Source: Nannobrachium achirus (Eukaryota; Chordata; Actinopteri; Myctophiformes; Myctophidae). From it: DNA of 64,000 nucleotides. The position numbers were made by a program, and so were the translations under genes. The stretch covers positions 58,095,778-58,159,777 of the forward strand of contig OY997649.1 of the NCBI GenBank assembly GCA_963921795.1. Reading direction: 5' to 3'. Each line of letters opens with the position of its first letter. The stretch's first letter is position 1. Shown piece after piece: positions 34,627 through 46,879 of the stretch. The notes beneath the pieces were generated by a model that searched no databases, had not been told where the DNA came from, and was given only the letters and a program-made list of their open reading frames with translations.

Positions 34627-35038
34627 CAGGGCTGTCATGATTATTATGACATTTTTACATGACGATATATTGTCACTCAAATAATTGTGATTAACAATTT
34701 AATTTAGTTTTTGTCATTGACAGTTACATTTCTGTCTGGCTTGTAGGCTTTGAAGTTGCTCGTGGCAGATAAGATACATAACCTAAATATACAAAGAAAT
34801 CACTGACATATTTGACAACTTTATACTTAAAAAAGAACATTGTTAGTGGAAATAGCTGATCTACAAGCTCACGACGCGTCGCGATGCAACTTGTTGTGAG
34901 CTTGTAGATCTGCTATTTCCACAATTTTTTTGAAAAATGTTTTTAAAACATATGAACATTTTTCAACATGGAAACGATTATGAGGATTATGTCAAATAAT
35001 TGTGATTAGACGATTATGTCATCATTGTGACAGGCCTA
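34627..35038. mobile_element. hAT-type element, inverted sister of 25711-26114
   Basis: The ends are CAGGGCTGTCATGATTATTA and ATTGTGACAGGCCTA. The flanks GTTGATGG and GTCAATGG agree at six of eight positions. The centre is the hairpin at 34845-34923. Confidence 0.82.
34845..34923. repeat. GATCTACAAG-family hairpin
   Basis: GTGGAAATAGCTGATCTACA pairs with TGTAGATCTGCTATTTCCAC, with GCTCACGACG and TTGTTGTGAGC inside. Confidence 0.92.
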
Positions 35039-35252
35039 GTCAATGGTTGCATAGTGCCGAATTAACGTTGCCACAATGTTCATTATTTGAATTGATTGAT
35101 TGATTGATTCATTCATTCGTTCATTCGAAAGAAGGGTAGGGCTTCTTCGTAGTTAACCACTAAAACCCTATATTTCGGGCTTGCTATTACAGGCGAGAAT
35201 GTCCAATAAAACACAGATGGGTGTGTGAGATCTGCCATCTTTTTATTTTATT

Positions 35253-35299
35253 TTCATCTGATGTTGAATAAAGGCTCATCTGATGTTGAATAAAGGCTT
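35253..35299. repeat. 22-bp direct repeat, two copies
   Basis: CATCTGATGTTGAATAAAGG occurs twice in tandem. Confidence 0.9.
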
Positions 35300-35728
35300 A
35301 TAAGTGGGTAAACATGCAGAAGATGTCAGAAGGAGGGGAGGAGGAGGGGCCTGGCTGTGTGAAAAAGAAGAGCCTTCGGTGATAGAAGGTTTTTAACGAG
35401 CACGTGGATTTCATCATCACTCGAACCTTGTAAACATAGTTTTGGAGTGCGACCATACTTTACTCTGCCTCTCTGGTATTAGAAGCATCCTCTGGCGCGC
35501 ACACAGCAGCCCGAGTCCTTCCTAGAACGGCTGTGTCGGAAACGGACAAAGTAGACAATAGTAAACACACTTTTTGAACCCATTTAACACATTTAGGGCT
35601 GAAAAATACCTTAACAAGTCTTCTAAATCCTAACAGTTTTCTGAAAAACATATGTTTCTATGATCAGTGGTGCTCAAACTTTTTAATGTCAAGAATAAAA
35701 CAAAATATTTTGTTCCAGGGACCTCTCA

Positions 35729-35861
<133 letters not shown>

Positions 35862-36440
35862 CATGCACGCGCGCACACACGCACACACTTCTGACTTCTT
35901 AGCCATTAGCAGAGATTGTCCCCGTCTCCAACAAATATGTATGCGGTTTATGCATTATTAGATATTAGATTACAAATGTTCCATTTGTACACTGTCAGAG
36001 TTACAGACTTGTATGGGTCAATTTAGACCCCCATAAAGGAACCCACAGAGTCCCTGGAATCCACTTTGAGAAACACTGGTTTAGATAATTCACTCTATTG
36101 AAAGTGCAGCATTTCAAACTCACATTTTAGTTAGCCTGGAAACGCTTTCTGTCCATGGTGGATTGTTTCAGGATTGACCATGTGGGAGACCTGGGTTTGA
36201 CTCCAAGTGGTCACACATCCACAACAATGAGAAGTTACACGTCCACAGCAATAAGAAGTTAAGTACCTGTACATAAATAGAACAACTGAGCTGATACAAA
36301 GAGGCTCAACACAACGACAGCAGGTCAAACATACCACAGCGTTGTTGTGATCGTATATCGTGTTATCATTGTTTCCCAGGCATAGGGAGGAGGGGTCGCG
36401 ACCCATTTCTGCACGGCCATACGGCTGGCTGTGTTCATAC

Positions 36441-36682
36441 GGGAGTCCCTTTTTAGCAGGTCTTTCAGTCCGAGTGTATCAAAAAAGCACCTTTGTTAAG
36501 GTGGAGACGACGGAGGCATTAGAAGTTGTGAACCAGGGGTCCAGAATAGTAAATCTTCATCCCCCCCAACTTTCGGCACCTCCGTGCAGCCAATCACAAG
36601 CTTCCGCGGGCGGGTCTTGCCTTAACCAAGGTGCTTTTTTGATACACTCTGACTGAAAGACCTGCAAAAAATGGAGTCCTGT
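36441..36682. mobile_element. Fold-back MITE with ~60-bp inverted ends
   Basis: GCAGGTCTTTCAGTCCGAGT and GTATCAAAAAAGCACCTTTG at the left are mirrored by CAAGGTGCTTTTTTGATAC and CTGACTGAAAGACCTGC at the right. Confidence 0.82.
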
Positions 36683-37056
36683 GCATTAGTGAATGTCACG
36701 TGTCGGGGGGCAGATTTTGAAAGATTTATTCTGATCACATTATGTCACTGTCTCTGGGGTTCGGGGACCAAATGAACTCTTAACATGTCTGTAACTCTGA
36801 GAGCGTATAAATAGAACCATTTGGTTCCATCTGTACAGTGTAGATTAGGGGGGTGGGGGTTCCAGAGATAAAACATGGTCCGTGGTCTAATGAAGTGGTT
36901 CTCAACCTGTGGGTCGGGACCCACATGAAACTATACATTAAGAAATGGTCAAACAGTGGGCAATTTATCAACTAATATAAGAAAGAGGCAAAAATTGCAA
37001 GGCATTGTGAGCTTGTAGATCGTCTATTTTCGCAATGTTTTCTGTGGAACCGAGTC

Positions 37057-37282
37057 TAAAGGCTCATGCATACTCCAGGTGAAGTGATAGCTCTTCACTT
37101 TTTTAGGTGATGAGCTATCACCTTTTTAGGTGATGTCGGAAAGTAAAAGCAGAGATGTGTCGGGGTTTGCCGTGAAGCCTCTTCACCGCGACTAATGACG
37201 TGATGTTGTAGTTTTCTGACTTTAGAAAACTACACCGCGGTGATAACTGCTCACTCCACCCTGGACTATGAATGAGCCTTTA
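37057..37282. mobile_element. MITE (AAAGGCTCATGCATACTCCA ends)
   Basis: The left AAAGGCTCATGCATACTCCA is mirrored by GGACTATGAATGAGCCTTT. The inner palindrome GTAGTTTTCTGACTTTAGAA with its complement matches 22680-22720. Confidence 0.82.
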
Positions 37283-37820
37283 CTCCTAAGTTCCAAGTGC
37301 TTTTCAGGGTGGGGGGTGGGGGGTCCCCAGTTCATTTTGGTCATGGCCTGAAAAGGGTGAGAACCACTGGTCTAGTGCATATCAAACTGGGGATCCTTGA
37401 CAAACGTTTTTTTGAGAATCACTATGAGTATGTTCAGATATCTGGCTGGCTGGCGTAACACCCCTGCCTAATGCAGCATTACTCCCTTACCTTTGAACCT
37501 TCACACTTGAGCAGCTAATGTGAACAAAGTGACGTTCTTCCGGCGTTTAGGTCTGTCCCATTGGTTAGTGAGTGTCTCGACCGGGTGAGAGTACAGCAGT
37601 GCTGAACCATGAACCTGTATTGAACCCTTGGTCTTGTGACCCCGCAACGGCATAACGCATCTTCGATCACAGATGCAACGCCTCCTCCAGGTTATTCTCT
37701 TAACATGGGAGTGGATGGGGGTCGATGCATCTGCCTCCGACTGTCTGAACGTAGCCTCTGTCACAATGACATTCACGGCGTCACCGACTGTAACCTCTGG
37801 TCTGTGTGCTTCCCTTGCAG

Positions 37821-37943
37821 TGGTGATCATGTGTGCAGGAAGTGACATCATTAGAGAGCTCATGCTGGCGGCGCACCGCCGCCGGCTCACCAACGGCTCC
37901 TACGTCTTCTTCAACATCGAACTCTTCAACTCCTCCTCTTATG
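37821..37943 (+). CDS. npr3: NPR3 coding exon 2
   Basis: Encodes residues 237-277 (a shared Val codon, then [18 protein letters not shown] and [14 protein letters not shown]), part of the extracellular ligand-binding fold. The acceptor is CCCTTGCAG at 37812-37820 and the donor is GTAAGG. The phase joins exon 1 exactly. TNGS and FNSS are potential N-glycosylation sites; the NSS is shared with the human receptor. Confidence 0.96.
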
Positions 37944-38084
37944 GTAAGGATGCTCCGCTCCATAACGGCCGTTTTATTCTATTATACAGGTATATTTATG
38001 TATATTCTAGGTATATTTTATTGATGACCAAACACTCTATAGTAACTAGTACTATCCGCCTCAGTGCGACATGCGACCTAAAGG

Positions 38085-38560
38085 GCGAGGTCGCGCCATG
38101 TCTTGGCCGTCTGGCCAGTGATGTAAATCGGACCAGTTACATATGGAGACTCCTGGTACCCATATATGGAGATCCATGTACTGTATATGGAGACATGCTG
38201 TGAAACCCCAAACATGCTTACTCAGTTATTCGTTATGTGAAAATCCTATGACGTCTATCACATCTGACATCATACATACAGTCCCTTTTATGCCCATACA
38301 TGGAGATCACTATCTGAACTAGCCGCACATATATGGGCTGTCTTCCTCCATATATGGGCATTCACATATGAAGTCCTGTTAGATATGGGCTTAATATGAC
38401 ACCAGGGATCTCCATATATGGGCATAAAAGGGATTCTGTTAGAGTGGTTCCCATGACATCACAACATACAATCCCTTTTATGTGCATACATGGAGATCCC
38501 TGTCTGAACCAGCCACGCCACTGTGATGTCACCTGTTTATGCTTGTATATGCATGGAGAT
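38085..38560. repeat. CATATATGGAGATCC-rich repeat in intron 2
   Basis: Many copies of ATATATGG with CAGTGATGT blocks occur, with a related fragment at 14065-14165 (CATCTGGCCAGTGATATATA). Confidence 0.6.
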
Positions 38561-38565
38561 ATCTG

Positions 38566-38735
38566 CTCTGAGTATCTGACATTACTGTGATGTCACCTGT
38601 GATGTCACAGTGATGTGTCAGGGGAACCAAAGTGTCAGGCGTTATCCCTGCTCTGAGCATCTGACATCACTGTGATGTCACCTGTGATGTCACAGTGATG
38701 TGTCAGGGGAACCAAAGTGTCAGGCGTTACCCGTA
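38566..38735. repeat. 85-bp tandem repeat containing TGACATCACTGTGATGTCAC
   Basis: Two units start at CTCTGAGTATC (38566) and CTCTGAGCATC (38651). Each contains mutually palindromic CACTGTGATGTCAC and GTGATGTCACAGTG. Confidence 0.9.
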
Positions 38736-38927
38736 CGGACGGATACGGACAAGCTGTGGCGGTTCTGACAGTAAACTGCGACCTACGGTTGCAACTATCA
38801 GAACATAGACCCCTTTTGTTATTATTTGAATTAAATTAATTCACTTACCCTACCTTTAAGTAAAACATTGAATACTTTTCCCACCGCTGGTGGTGACAAC
38901 CCTCCGTTCTCCTGTGGGATTCTGCAG

Positions 38928-39103
38928 GCAACGGTTCGTGGAAGCGAGGAGACAAGTACGACAACGAGGCCCGCCAGGCGTACGCTGCCCTCAACACGGT
39001 CACGCTGCTCCGCACCGTCAAGCCAGACTTCCTCAACTTCTCGGCCGAAGTGCAGAAGTCCGTCCAGCGGGCGGGGTTCCACGACTGTAACGACTGTGGA
39101 AGT
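38928..39103 (+). CDS. npr3: NPR3 coding exon 3
   Basis: Encodes residues 278-336: [20 protein letters not shown] then [20 protein letters not shown], ending in [11 protein letters not shown]. The acceptor is TTCTGCAG. I place the donor at GTACGT after 39103 because only this keeps exon 4 in phase 0. A stronger-looking GTAAGT six bases further on would shift the frame. The WKRGDK segment is conserved with mammals. The CNDC pair before the exon end has no counterpart in the human protein. Confidence 0.93.
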
Positions 39104-39885
39104 GTACGTAAGTTTGGGATAAAGTTTGAGCCCTTAGTAGACTAAACAAAAAAAATCAGATGACTAAAATATGACAAAAACTATTTTATTCAAAAGACTG
39201 TGACTAAAACAACATCAAGATTTGCTGTCACAATTAACACCGCAGCCAGGAAACACCTGCGGAGCGTGTTTGTACAAAGAACTTCCACTCCTAGACTACA
39301 TCCTTGTGAAGCACTTGTGTCTTATGTTTTTTGTTTGTTTGCGTACGTACAGTGCAGCTGCCAAGGACAGGCATTCAAAAACAAAACACTTAAGCCTTGC
39401 TTACGTGGTCTTACAACAAATAGCGGAGTTCTAGGGAAAGGAAAGGGAAAGGGAGAGTGTTGTTATCATAGAACGTCCACTCACATATAGAGCGTTTGTT
39501 CGGTAACGCGGGTCTCCCTGTCTCTCTCCAGCTCCTTGATAAACAGAAGATACATTTTCAGGTCGGGATACCAATAATATCTAATCAGGAGAGAGAGATC
39601 ATACAGGGTACGGGATAAACAAGTGAAATTGGAAGTGATAACACAAAGAAACAAACAGACAACATTGGAACTGTAACACTATAAAGTTGAACATTTGCAA
39701 CCCACCTATTTTGTGTTTCTAAAGGCCTGGAGAGACTAGGAGACTGACACTGACAATACTATCACTACTATCATCACAATGTAGAGCTATTTAACACTGT
39801 TACTCAAGAAACACTCTATAGCAATGATTACTATCACAATATAGAGCTACGTATTTAACACTGTTAATGAACAAACACTCTATAG

Positions 39886-40347
39886 CAGGGTTCCCCAATT
39901 ACTTTTCCCCAAGGGCCGAATTATGTCTAGGGTACCAAGCCGAGGGCCACAACATTGCAGGGGGCGACGGTGGCGTTCCCGCTACTCCAGTGACAGTTCA
40001 GATAACGTCGTTGTCGGGTGAAAATCTTGTATGTCCAAAACCGTTCGTTTTGCATTATCATTTTAAAAATGATTTAAACTAGTGAAAACAGCCGATCTAC
40101 AAGCACACAACGCCTCGCACCGCGAGGCGTTGTGTGCTTGTAGATCTGCTGTTTTCACTACTTTTGTGCGACGGCCTTGAAAGATTTGCGAAAGAACGTA
40201 CAAATTTGGAGATTTCTACCCGACAACGACGATATACTATTGTTGTTGCTGCTCTTGTACCACCATTATTACTGGGGTTGGTGTGGGCCAGACAGTAGCC
40301 CCCCGCGGGCCACAAATGGCCCGTGGGCCGCCTATTGGGGAACCCTG
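39886..40347. mobile_element. hAT-type element with perfect 8-bp target duplication (CAGGGTTCCCC ends)
   Basis: The ends CAGGGTTCCCCAATTACTTT and CCTATTGGGGAACCCTG are flanked by exact CTCTATAG copies (39878-39885 and 40348-40355). It carries a nested fold-back unit at 40001-40236. Confidence 0.93.
40001..40236. mobile_element. Fold-back unit (CGTCGTTGTCGGG ends) around a GATCTACAAG hairpin
   Basis: The left ACGTCGTTGTCGGGTG and right TACCCGACAACGACGATATA ends are inverted. The centre is the hairpin 40084-40160 with arms GCCGATCTACAAGCACACAA and TTGTGTGCTTGTAGATCTGC. The same unit occurs at 63591-63835 and, in part, at 7850-8030, 9300-9492 and 23630-24035. Confidence 0.85.
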
Positions 40348-40671
40348 CTCTATAGCAATGATTACTATCACAATATAGAGCTGTTTAACACTGTTACTGA
40401 AGAAAAAGAAACACTATAGAAATGATTACTATCACAATATAGAGCTATTCAGTTTTCAGCTTCCCCCAGCTGAAGGCTGCTCAGATGATCATGACGAACT
40501 GCTTGGGGGAGAGAGAGGCGTTTCATTCCAGACACACAAAACAAGCAGCAGGCGTCATTCAGACACACAGCAGTTGTGTTCATGACATGTACGTGTCAAC
40601 GCAAGCAGTGGGAAAACGTCACTAGTTGTGTTCTGGTGTCATTCTGTCAGGCTAACTGATCTGTCCCGGAC

Positions 40672-40736
40672 ACGCCCCCGCCTGGTCCCCAAGCCAAGGG
40701 GACACGCCCCCGCCTGGTCCCCAAGCCAAGGGGACA
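40672..40736. repeat. 32-bp tandem repeat, two copies
   Basis: ACACGCCCCCGCCTGGTCCC followed by CAAGCCAAGGGG is exactly doubled. Confidence 0.92.
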
Positions 40737-40759
40737 ACCATCCTCCAGCTCGATCGCTG

Positions 40760-41920
40760 CTTCACAAACTGTGGTGACGACCCCCCTTTTTTTGGGGGCC
40801 ATTTTCATGGGTCACCTTGTAAATGTCTGCTTTTTTTTACGTTCCCTATGTTCTTTTAAAAGAATACAGTATATTATTTTGAAAGATTATACAAAATGTA
40901 CAGGATCTCCCCCCCCCCCAAAAAAATGTTGCAAAATGTGGGCTTGTAGATTGCGTGATTCATTCATAATGTATTTTTCTACGTTTGGGTCCTTGGGGGA
41001 GTAGCCAAGAACTTCTCTCGTCGGGTCTGGAGCAGAAAAACATTTAGGAGCCCCCCCCCCCCTGCTCTATAGCAGTCTATAGCTGGTAGGTGGGACAGTG
41101 TGAAATGGATGTGTAGAAGCTGTGAATGGGGGGACGTGAGAGGTGGACGTATAGCTTTTGGCATTGTCCAAAGATGCTTTGCCTTGCCAAGCCTCCACGG
41201 CGCTGCACGGCCATTAGGCCTTTTGTGTCCCCGAGCAGTAGGACCTGTCATGTTGTCATGTCGGGACAAACGGTGGGATGACACTTCCACCCGGCAAGGT
41301 TAACTAGCGCCCAGTGGGGAGGCTGACAGGCACAGGATTTCTCTTTTTTTTTTTTTTTTTTTTTTAAACGAACATCTTTGCTTCTGGGGCGGTCCCTGGA
41401 ACATAATATTTTGAGATGGGGGTCTGCGGTAAAATACATGTAATTCTAGGGGTTCTTGACATGAAAAAGTTTGAGAACCACTGATTAGACATTTATAGAA
41501 TCGGTTCAAAAATGACACTTTAACCCAAGAATATCGTATCTGGAAAGATGTGCATGTTTACCTAGCGTAATATATGATATACCGTAAGATTCTAAAAATG
41601 AACAGCGTAATTCAGGGGTGCCATGGATGAAAAGTTTATTTACCGGGGTGCCCTGAGTCAAAAAGGTTTGAAAACCCTTGATCTAAAGTTGTAAAAAGTG
41701 CAATATTGGCCTCTGAGATGTAGTGGAGTAGAAGTTGAACGTTGACAAATGGACCTTCTCAAAGTGAAGTAATGATAAAGTAATAGTAGCTCATAGTTGG
41801 TGCTTTACAGTGCAGCACAGTGGATGGTGATTGGACCGTGCAAGGTTAATACATAGAGTATATATATATATATATATATAATAGAGAGCGGATAGCCCCG
41901 CCCCAGCTATTCATTTCAAT
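40760..41920. repeat. Intron 3 stretch of hAT fragments, homopolymers and a TA run
   Basis: There is a right-arm remnant GGGCTTGTAGATTGCG at 40941, a poly(T) at 41344-41366, hAT fragments at 41393-41485 (GTTTGAGAACCACTGATT) and (TA)n at 41861-41880. Confidence 0.5.
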
Positions 41921-42420
41921 TAGGGATGTAACGATATAGTAACTGCATCAAAATATCGTTTTTAACTTAAAAAATCAAAGTATATAAAAATGAAAACAGC
42001 TAAAATGGAATCATATCATTTGAATTTGTATCGTATCGAATCGGCAGTGTAAAGAATCGATTGTATCGATACTACCTACTTGTACATTGTATTTAGCATT
42101 TTTAAGAAGAAAAAATGAAAAAGAGGGGTTTAATTACTTTTCCTTTCCATATAGCTGCACTGGTCTATCGATAACTGTGTGTAATCTCTGGGTTCATGTC
42201 AAGGTGCAGGTTTGTCAATATACAATGTCCATGTATTTGGCAGATAATCACTGTGTTTCCCTTAAAAACCTGCACTATCCACACCTTTCACACATATTTA
42301 ATTTCTTTGCTAAATTGTTACTATATCGATTTTAAATCATTGAATCAAATCGTATCGTATCGTCAACCATGTATCGTTATATGTATCGAATCGCTATTAA
42401 AATGTATCATTACACCCCTA
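41921..42420. mobile_element. hAT-type element with perfect 8-bp target duplication (TAGGGATGTAACGATA ends)
   Basis: The left TAGGGATGTAACGATAT and right TGTATCATTACACCCCTA ends are flanked by exact ATTTCAAT copies (41913-41920 and 42421-42428). The interior is rich in ATCGTATCG and has no coding capacity. Confidence 0.92.
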
Positions 42421-42428
42421 ATTTCAAT

Positions 42429-43060
42429 GCAAGTTGCTCTGTGGCGTTTTGAAGCACCCGGAAGAAGCAGAATCCAGGTGCATTGTGGGGGAAATTGGCA
42501 CATCTGGATGTGCCAAATTTTGTTTCGCCGAGACGTAATTACGTCACGAACATCACAAACGTCGAACAACGTCCATTGAAACTCATTGCAGACCCCAGCA
42601 GCTCACTCCTTTGCCCGTGCATGTATTTTTCAACCCGCCTGCAGTTCCAGCTTTGGCCAGTAGCTTCAATATTTACAAGCCGTTCTGGAGGCTTGGGTTA
42701 ATAGGACCCCGGCAGGGAAGCTGACAGGCGCTGTTGACCAGCTCAATGCCTGACTGGGAAAAAAAAAACAATCTTTTCAAGACTCACAGCAGCAGGCCTG
42801 CTTTAGTAAACTGCAAAACAAAACCACAACCTTGCTGTCCTCCACGCCGCCTCTGACGCCTTCCAAAACAAAGGACGTTTCCCTCTCCAATAAAGCGTCA
42901 ACGTGTGACATGAGTGGAGTATGACAGATGTGACCGCGAATGAACAAAATCGTAATTTAGTTTTTTATCGTCCTTGGCGGGGAGAAACTTTAAAACGCCA
43001 TATTTCATCTTTTTATGATTTGTTTTTCTTCTCTTTTCCCCCACAAATGAATAGTCTATT
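42429..43060. other. Repeat-poor stretch of intron 3
   Basis: No coding similarity. 42590-42920 lacks recognisable repeats and could be conserved non-coding DNA, which needs alignment to judge. Confidence 0.3.
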
Positions 43061-43361
43061 TCAGAGGTTCTCAACCTGTGGGCCTGGGGCCCACTGGTGG
43101 GGCCGTGAAGCTACTGCAAGTGGGCCCCCAAATAACCGGCAAAGCACTATGATTTTAATGATAATAATATAACATCAATATTACTAAACAATTATTTATT
43201 GTTTTTTTTTATTGTTAGTTCCATTGATCCAAGCCGAAGCACAGTCGATTGGCTGATCATTAATCCATTCATTGAAATAAACATGCTCTGAAAATGCATG
43301 CGACTCTGATCCAGAAAGGGTTGATAACCACTTGCCTATTTAATAATTTGGTCGTATGACA

Positions 43362-43412
43362 ATCTACAAGCTCCCAGCATGTCACAATCATTGTGAACTT
43401 ATAGATCAGCTA
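43362..43412. repeat. GATCTACAAG-family hairpin, degraded
   Basis: CAATCTACAAGCTCCCAGCAT lies opposite ATTGTGAACTTATAGATCAG. A solitary right arm GCGTTGTGAGCTTGTAGATC is at 43502-43521. Confidence 0.65.
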
Positions 43413-44160
43413 AATGTTGCTATTTAGTTTTGTTTTTTTAAGTATTGTGAACAAATGTCACATACCCATACAGGTTTGAGTTCCAGCGGTCGCAGCATGA
43501 CGCGTTGTGAGCTTGTAGATCGGCTATTTTCAGCATGCAACCAAGCGTAAAACAAGACATTACGACGCCATCATGCCCCGACAAAATATATATATAATTT
43601 TGTTGACAAAATCAACTGTAGATTTAGTCAACTAAGATCTCATGATATTAGGCCACTAAAACTAGACTAAATCGGAAAAAAATCTGATGACTAAAAAATA
43701 TGACTAAAGGAAATGTTATTCAAAAATCTATGACTAAATCAAAATGAACACTGCTGGCTTGTCACCAGAGCTGTTAAATCGCTGCGTCAACAACAACAAC
43801 ACACACATTGTGCTGCTGTCGATGCCAAACTGCATAGGTGACTTTCGACAGAGGAGAATGGTGGCTTTTGTCCCCTTTACCGAAGGTGATACTTTCTTTT
43901 CGCGCTCTCTCCCGGGTTTGACTGGCGGTAAGGAATGTTCCCATGGGCACAGGGGGACCGGTTTTATTCCGTCACGCTTGGTCGTTGCCAGGGAATTCTG
44001 GGACACTTCATTCCCGGTTTGCTCGTCACATATTAGTATTAGTCCAGTGAAGTCCACGTCTTGACGGGAAACTTGTATGTTCAAAAGTTTTTTTTTTTTT
44101 TCGTTTTTCTTTTCAGGAAATATAGGGAATAAGAACCTGTGTTCCAATGGAGCCAATGTA

Positions 44161-44690
44161 GATCGATAGATACATTTATTATCCCAAGGGGGGAAATCAG
44201 TTGCCCAGAGGCAGCACAGCAGTATAAGGTTATTTACAAAGTTACAGAGAAGTATGAAAAAGTTAAAAAAGAAAAAACAAGAACAGAGTACAGAGTGCAG
44301 TAAGAGCAAGGAACAACAAGAAAGGGAACAAATAATATACGTAAAGTGTCCTAAAGCACAACTATCAATATAATACAGTGCCCAAAATCAAAGTGACCAT
44401 AACAGTCAATCCTAGTTAGTGCAACAAGTATCTCTACATCATGTCAAACACAAGCAGAAATACTAAAAAAACTACTAACACAACCTAATAGTGCAGTGTC
44501 CAAAGGTCACAAAGGTCGCTATTCTCAACCTAATAGTGCAGTGTCCAAAGGTCAGAGCGATAAAAAACAACTAGCAAAAGAAAAAAAAAGAAAAAACAAG
44601 AAAGAAACAAGAAAGGGTGATGCAGCAAGACGCACAAGAGCACCCTCCCTGGAAGGTCCTAGAGGTCAATGTAGATATTATTTATAGTCA
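44161..44690 (-). mobile_element. LINE 3' end, antisense
   Basis: It begins GATAGATACATTTATTATCC followed by CAAGGGGGGAAATC, the typical 3' end of a fish non-LTR element read backwards. The rest is A-rich with a doubled CCTAATAGTGCAGTGTCCAA. A sense-strand trace (GGGATAATAAAGGTATCTAT) is at 61608. The family is not resolved. Confidence 0.6.
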
Positions 44691-44723
44691 CGAGGACTTG
44701 TTAACATTTTGCATTTGTAAAAA

Positions 44724-44940
44724 TGCAAACCATAGCTGAATGGTTAGTGAGCTTGCCTAGGACTCCGCAGGTCCCAGAGGTCCCAGGTACGATTCCAGCT
44801 CCAGATATGTGTCGAAGTGTCCATGAGCAAGACACCTAACCCCTTAGCTGCTCTTCCCTCTGCGCTCCTTGTGGGCAGCATTCAGCAGGGTTAAGCTGAA
44901 ACTGAATTTCCCCTGGAGACTATAGGTAATTATTATTAGG
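44724..44940 (+). mobile_element. tRNA-derived SINE
   Basis: The A-box-like CATAGCTGAATGGTTAGTG and B-box-like GGTACGATTCC are followed by ATGAGCAAGACACCTAACCC and an (ATT)n end. It is a non-functional tRNA relative. Confidence 0.7.
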
Positions 44941-45209
44941 GAGGGGGGGGGCGAAGGGGAATACATTTATGAAAAAAGCAAAAAAACAAAACAGATATGG
45001 AGGTAGGATTCATGTTAATGCAGATATTGTTTCCATATCCGGTGTCACATCTGTGTTTATTGCTAGGCAGAGTTTATTGCTGGAGAGATGAGTTACTAAG
45101 TGTTTAAATGTTGACAGGCAGTCCCAGCCAGTAGATGGGTGTGTTGGCTTGTTATTACCGTACATGCACGCAGTCAGTGCACCGGGACAGTACACAACGT
45201 GCGTCATAA

Positions 45210-46450
45210 TCACCTGTAAACATGCCAGCTTTGAATTATAAGTGTGTTGCTGAAATTACAAACAGAGCCAGGTGCTTTGGCATTCCCAGAAACAACTCTT
45301 GTGTACTTAAAGCCTCACTATGTGTAACTTTATTTATTTTTATTCATGATTAACGTTGTCACGTGTGTGGTCCTTGACATGAAAAGGTTGAGCACCACTG
45401 ATAGAGAAACATACGTTTTTCAGCAAACCATTAGGATTTAGAAGTATTTAAGGTATTTTTCAGCCTATGTGTCGATTTGACACAACGTGCCTGCACACTT
45501 ACAGTAGGACCCCTGTATATTATATACCTGTCATTAACTTGTAGATCTGCTGTTCTCTGCAGAATGTTCCAGCCCAGAATAGGGAGGCCAAGTTTAATGT
45601 GATGTTGCAGTCAAACACAAGACGCTTTGAAAAGCACTCTCCCCATCCCACGCCCTCTGGCGCGTGGCATCAACGAGCAACAAGTCGAGTTGTGGCTTGA
45701 AAAAAACAAAATAGCCTACGGAGACTAAATTAATTGGCTGTAATTAGGCTTGTTAAGCCAAACATTATGATTCTTGTCGGGTTGTGTACGGTACATGAAC
45801 CACACCTGGGCTGGGAGCCCTCTGACTCACGTAAACAGTTCGGGGAGAAAATAGCATCGGGACAGCATTTGAGTGTAGACATTAGAGCACGACCGAGACC
45901 AGATTTGGGGGTCTGATCACGATTTTGGAGGGGAACAGCCAGGAGTCTGTCTGTCGGTCACGCAGGACCGATCAGCGGTGAAACTCAAATTGGCCCCATG
46001 GTGGCACTATACGAGCCCACTTCATGTTTTGTGTTTTGTCCTATATTTGTCCCCCCCCCCCCCCAAGGGTGCCGCGAGATAATTTGATAACATTTGGAAT
46101 TTGTCTGGACACTTAAAAAAATATTTAGTATCATTTTAAACTTGAAGTACAAAGTTATTTTTAGTCAGTTCTGACCAAAATGGCTATTATCTCAATGTTT
46201 TCCTCGCAACATAATTGCTAAAATATGCTATGAATATGAGATGCTGGGAGTGAAAACTATGAATATAATGTAAGGGTACGTCGGAAGAAAATAATATTTA
46301 TAAGGGTGCCCCGGGCCAAAAATATTTGGGAACCGCTGCTCTAGAGTAATGCGATCACAAAATCAATTCGGATTGGCCACGATTAGCTTCCAGAATATGC
46401 AGGAGGGGTCAAAAATAAACTAAAATGCCATAAATCATGAACTCATGAAT
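45210..46450. other. Intron 3 interval, mostly unrecognised
   Basis: A right-arm remnant AACTTGTAGATCTGCTG is at 45538. 45590-45880 is repeat-poor and contains TTAATTGGCTGTAATTAGGC, a homeodomain-like pair. hAT-like scraps such as GGGAACCGCTG lie at 46327. Confidence 0.35.
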
Positions 46451-46879
46451 CAAGGATAGACATGATTTTGCAGACCGGGTCCCGACTGATTTGACCAAAA
46501 AATGTCAAACTGCACGTCCTCCCACCGCATGGTATACGTCCAAATCCACTGGCGCGTGCATGGGGACAGCTTGTGGCTACTGTCGCCCACACAAGAGCTG
46601 TCCCCTTAGCCACAACGCTGCTGGGGGTGGGGGTGGGGGTCGGGGGGACAAGGGACAAGAGCTGTCTATGGATGGGACGATAAGCGATGTTATCGTTTAT
46701 CGCGATAAAAAAAACACTCGCGTTAATCGTATCGTGGAGTTTTAATATATCGTGATATCGTCATGCACTGGGATCAATTCACCTTTTATTTGCCGAGCTG
46801 CATATCCGGTACCACCTAAACCCTCTATAACTGGTAAAAGGTACTTATAATATAGTACTTGATACAGTCTTTTTTTCAC

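Larger units (their letters stand above)
39768..40455. repeat. ~60-bp tandem repeat interrupted by a hAT element
   Basis: The unit AGAGCTATTTAACACTGTTA with AAACACTCTATAGCAATGAT occurs about four times. The second unit is split by the insertion at 39886-40347. A similar block in inverse orientation lies at 58155-58215. Confidence 0.75.

Noticed and set aside
37821-38203. Long frame extending npr3 exon 2 into intron 2
   Set aside because: A GTAAGG donor at 37944 joins in phase to exon 3, giving conserved sequence, while the extension has none.
43734-44309. 191-codon minus-strand frame
   Set aside because: It runs across a LINE 3' end and A/T-rich text and has no recognisable domain.
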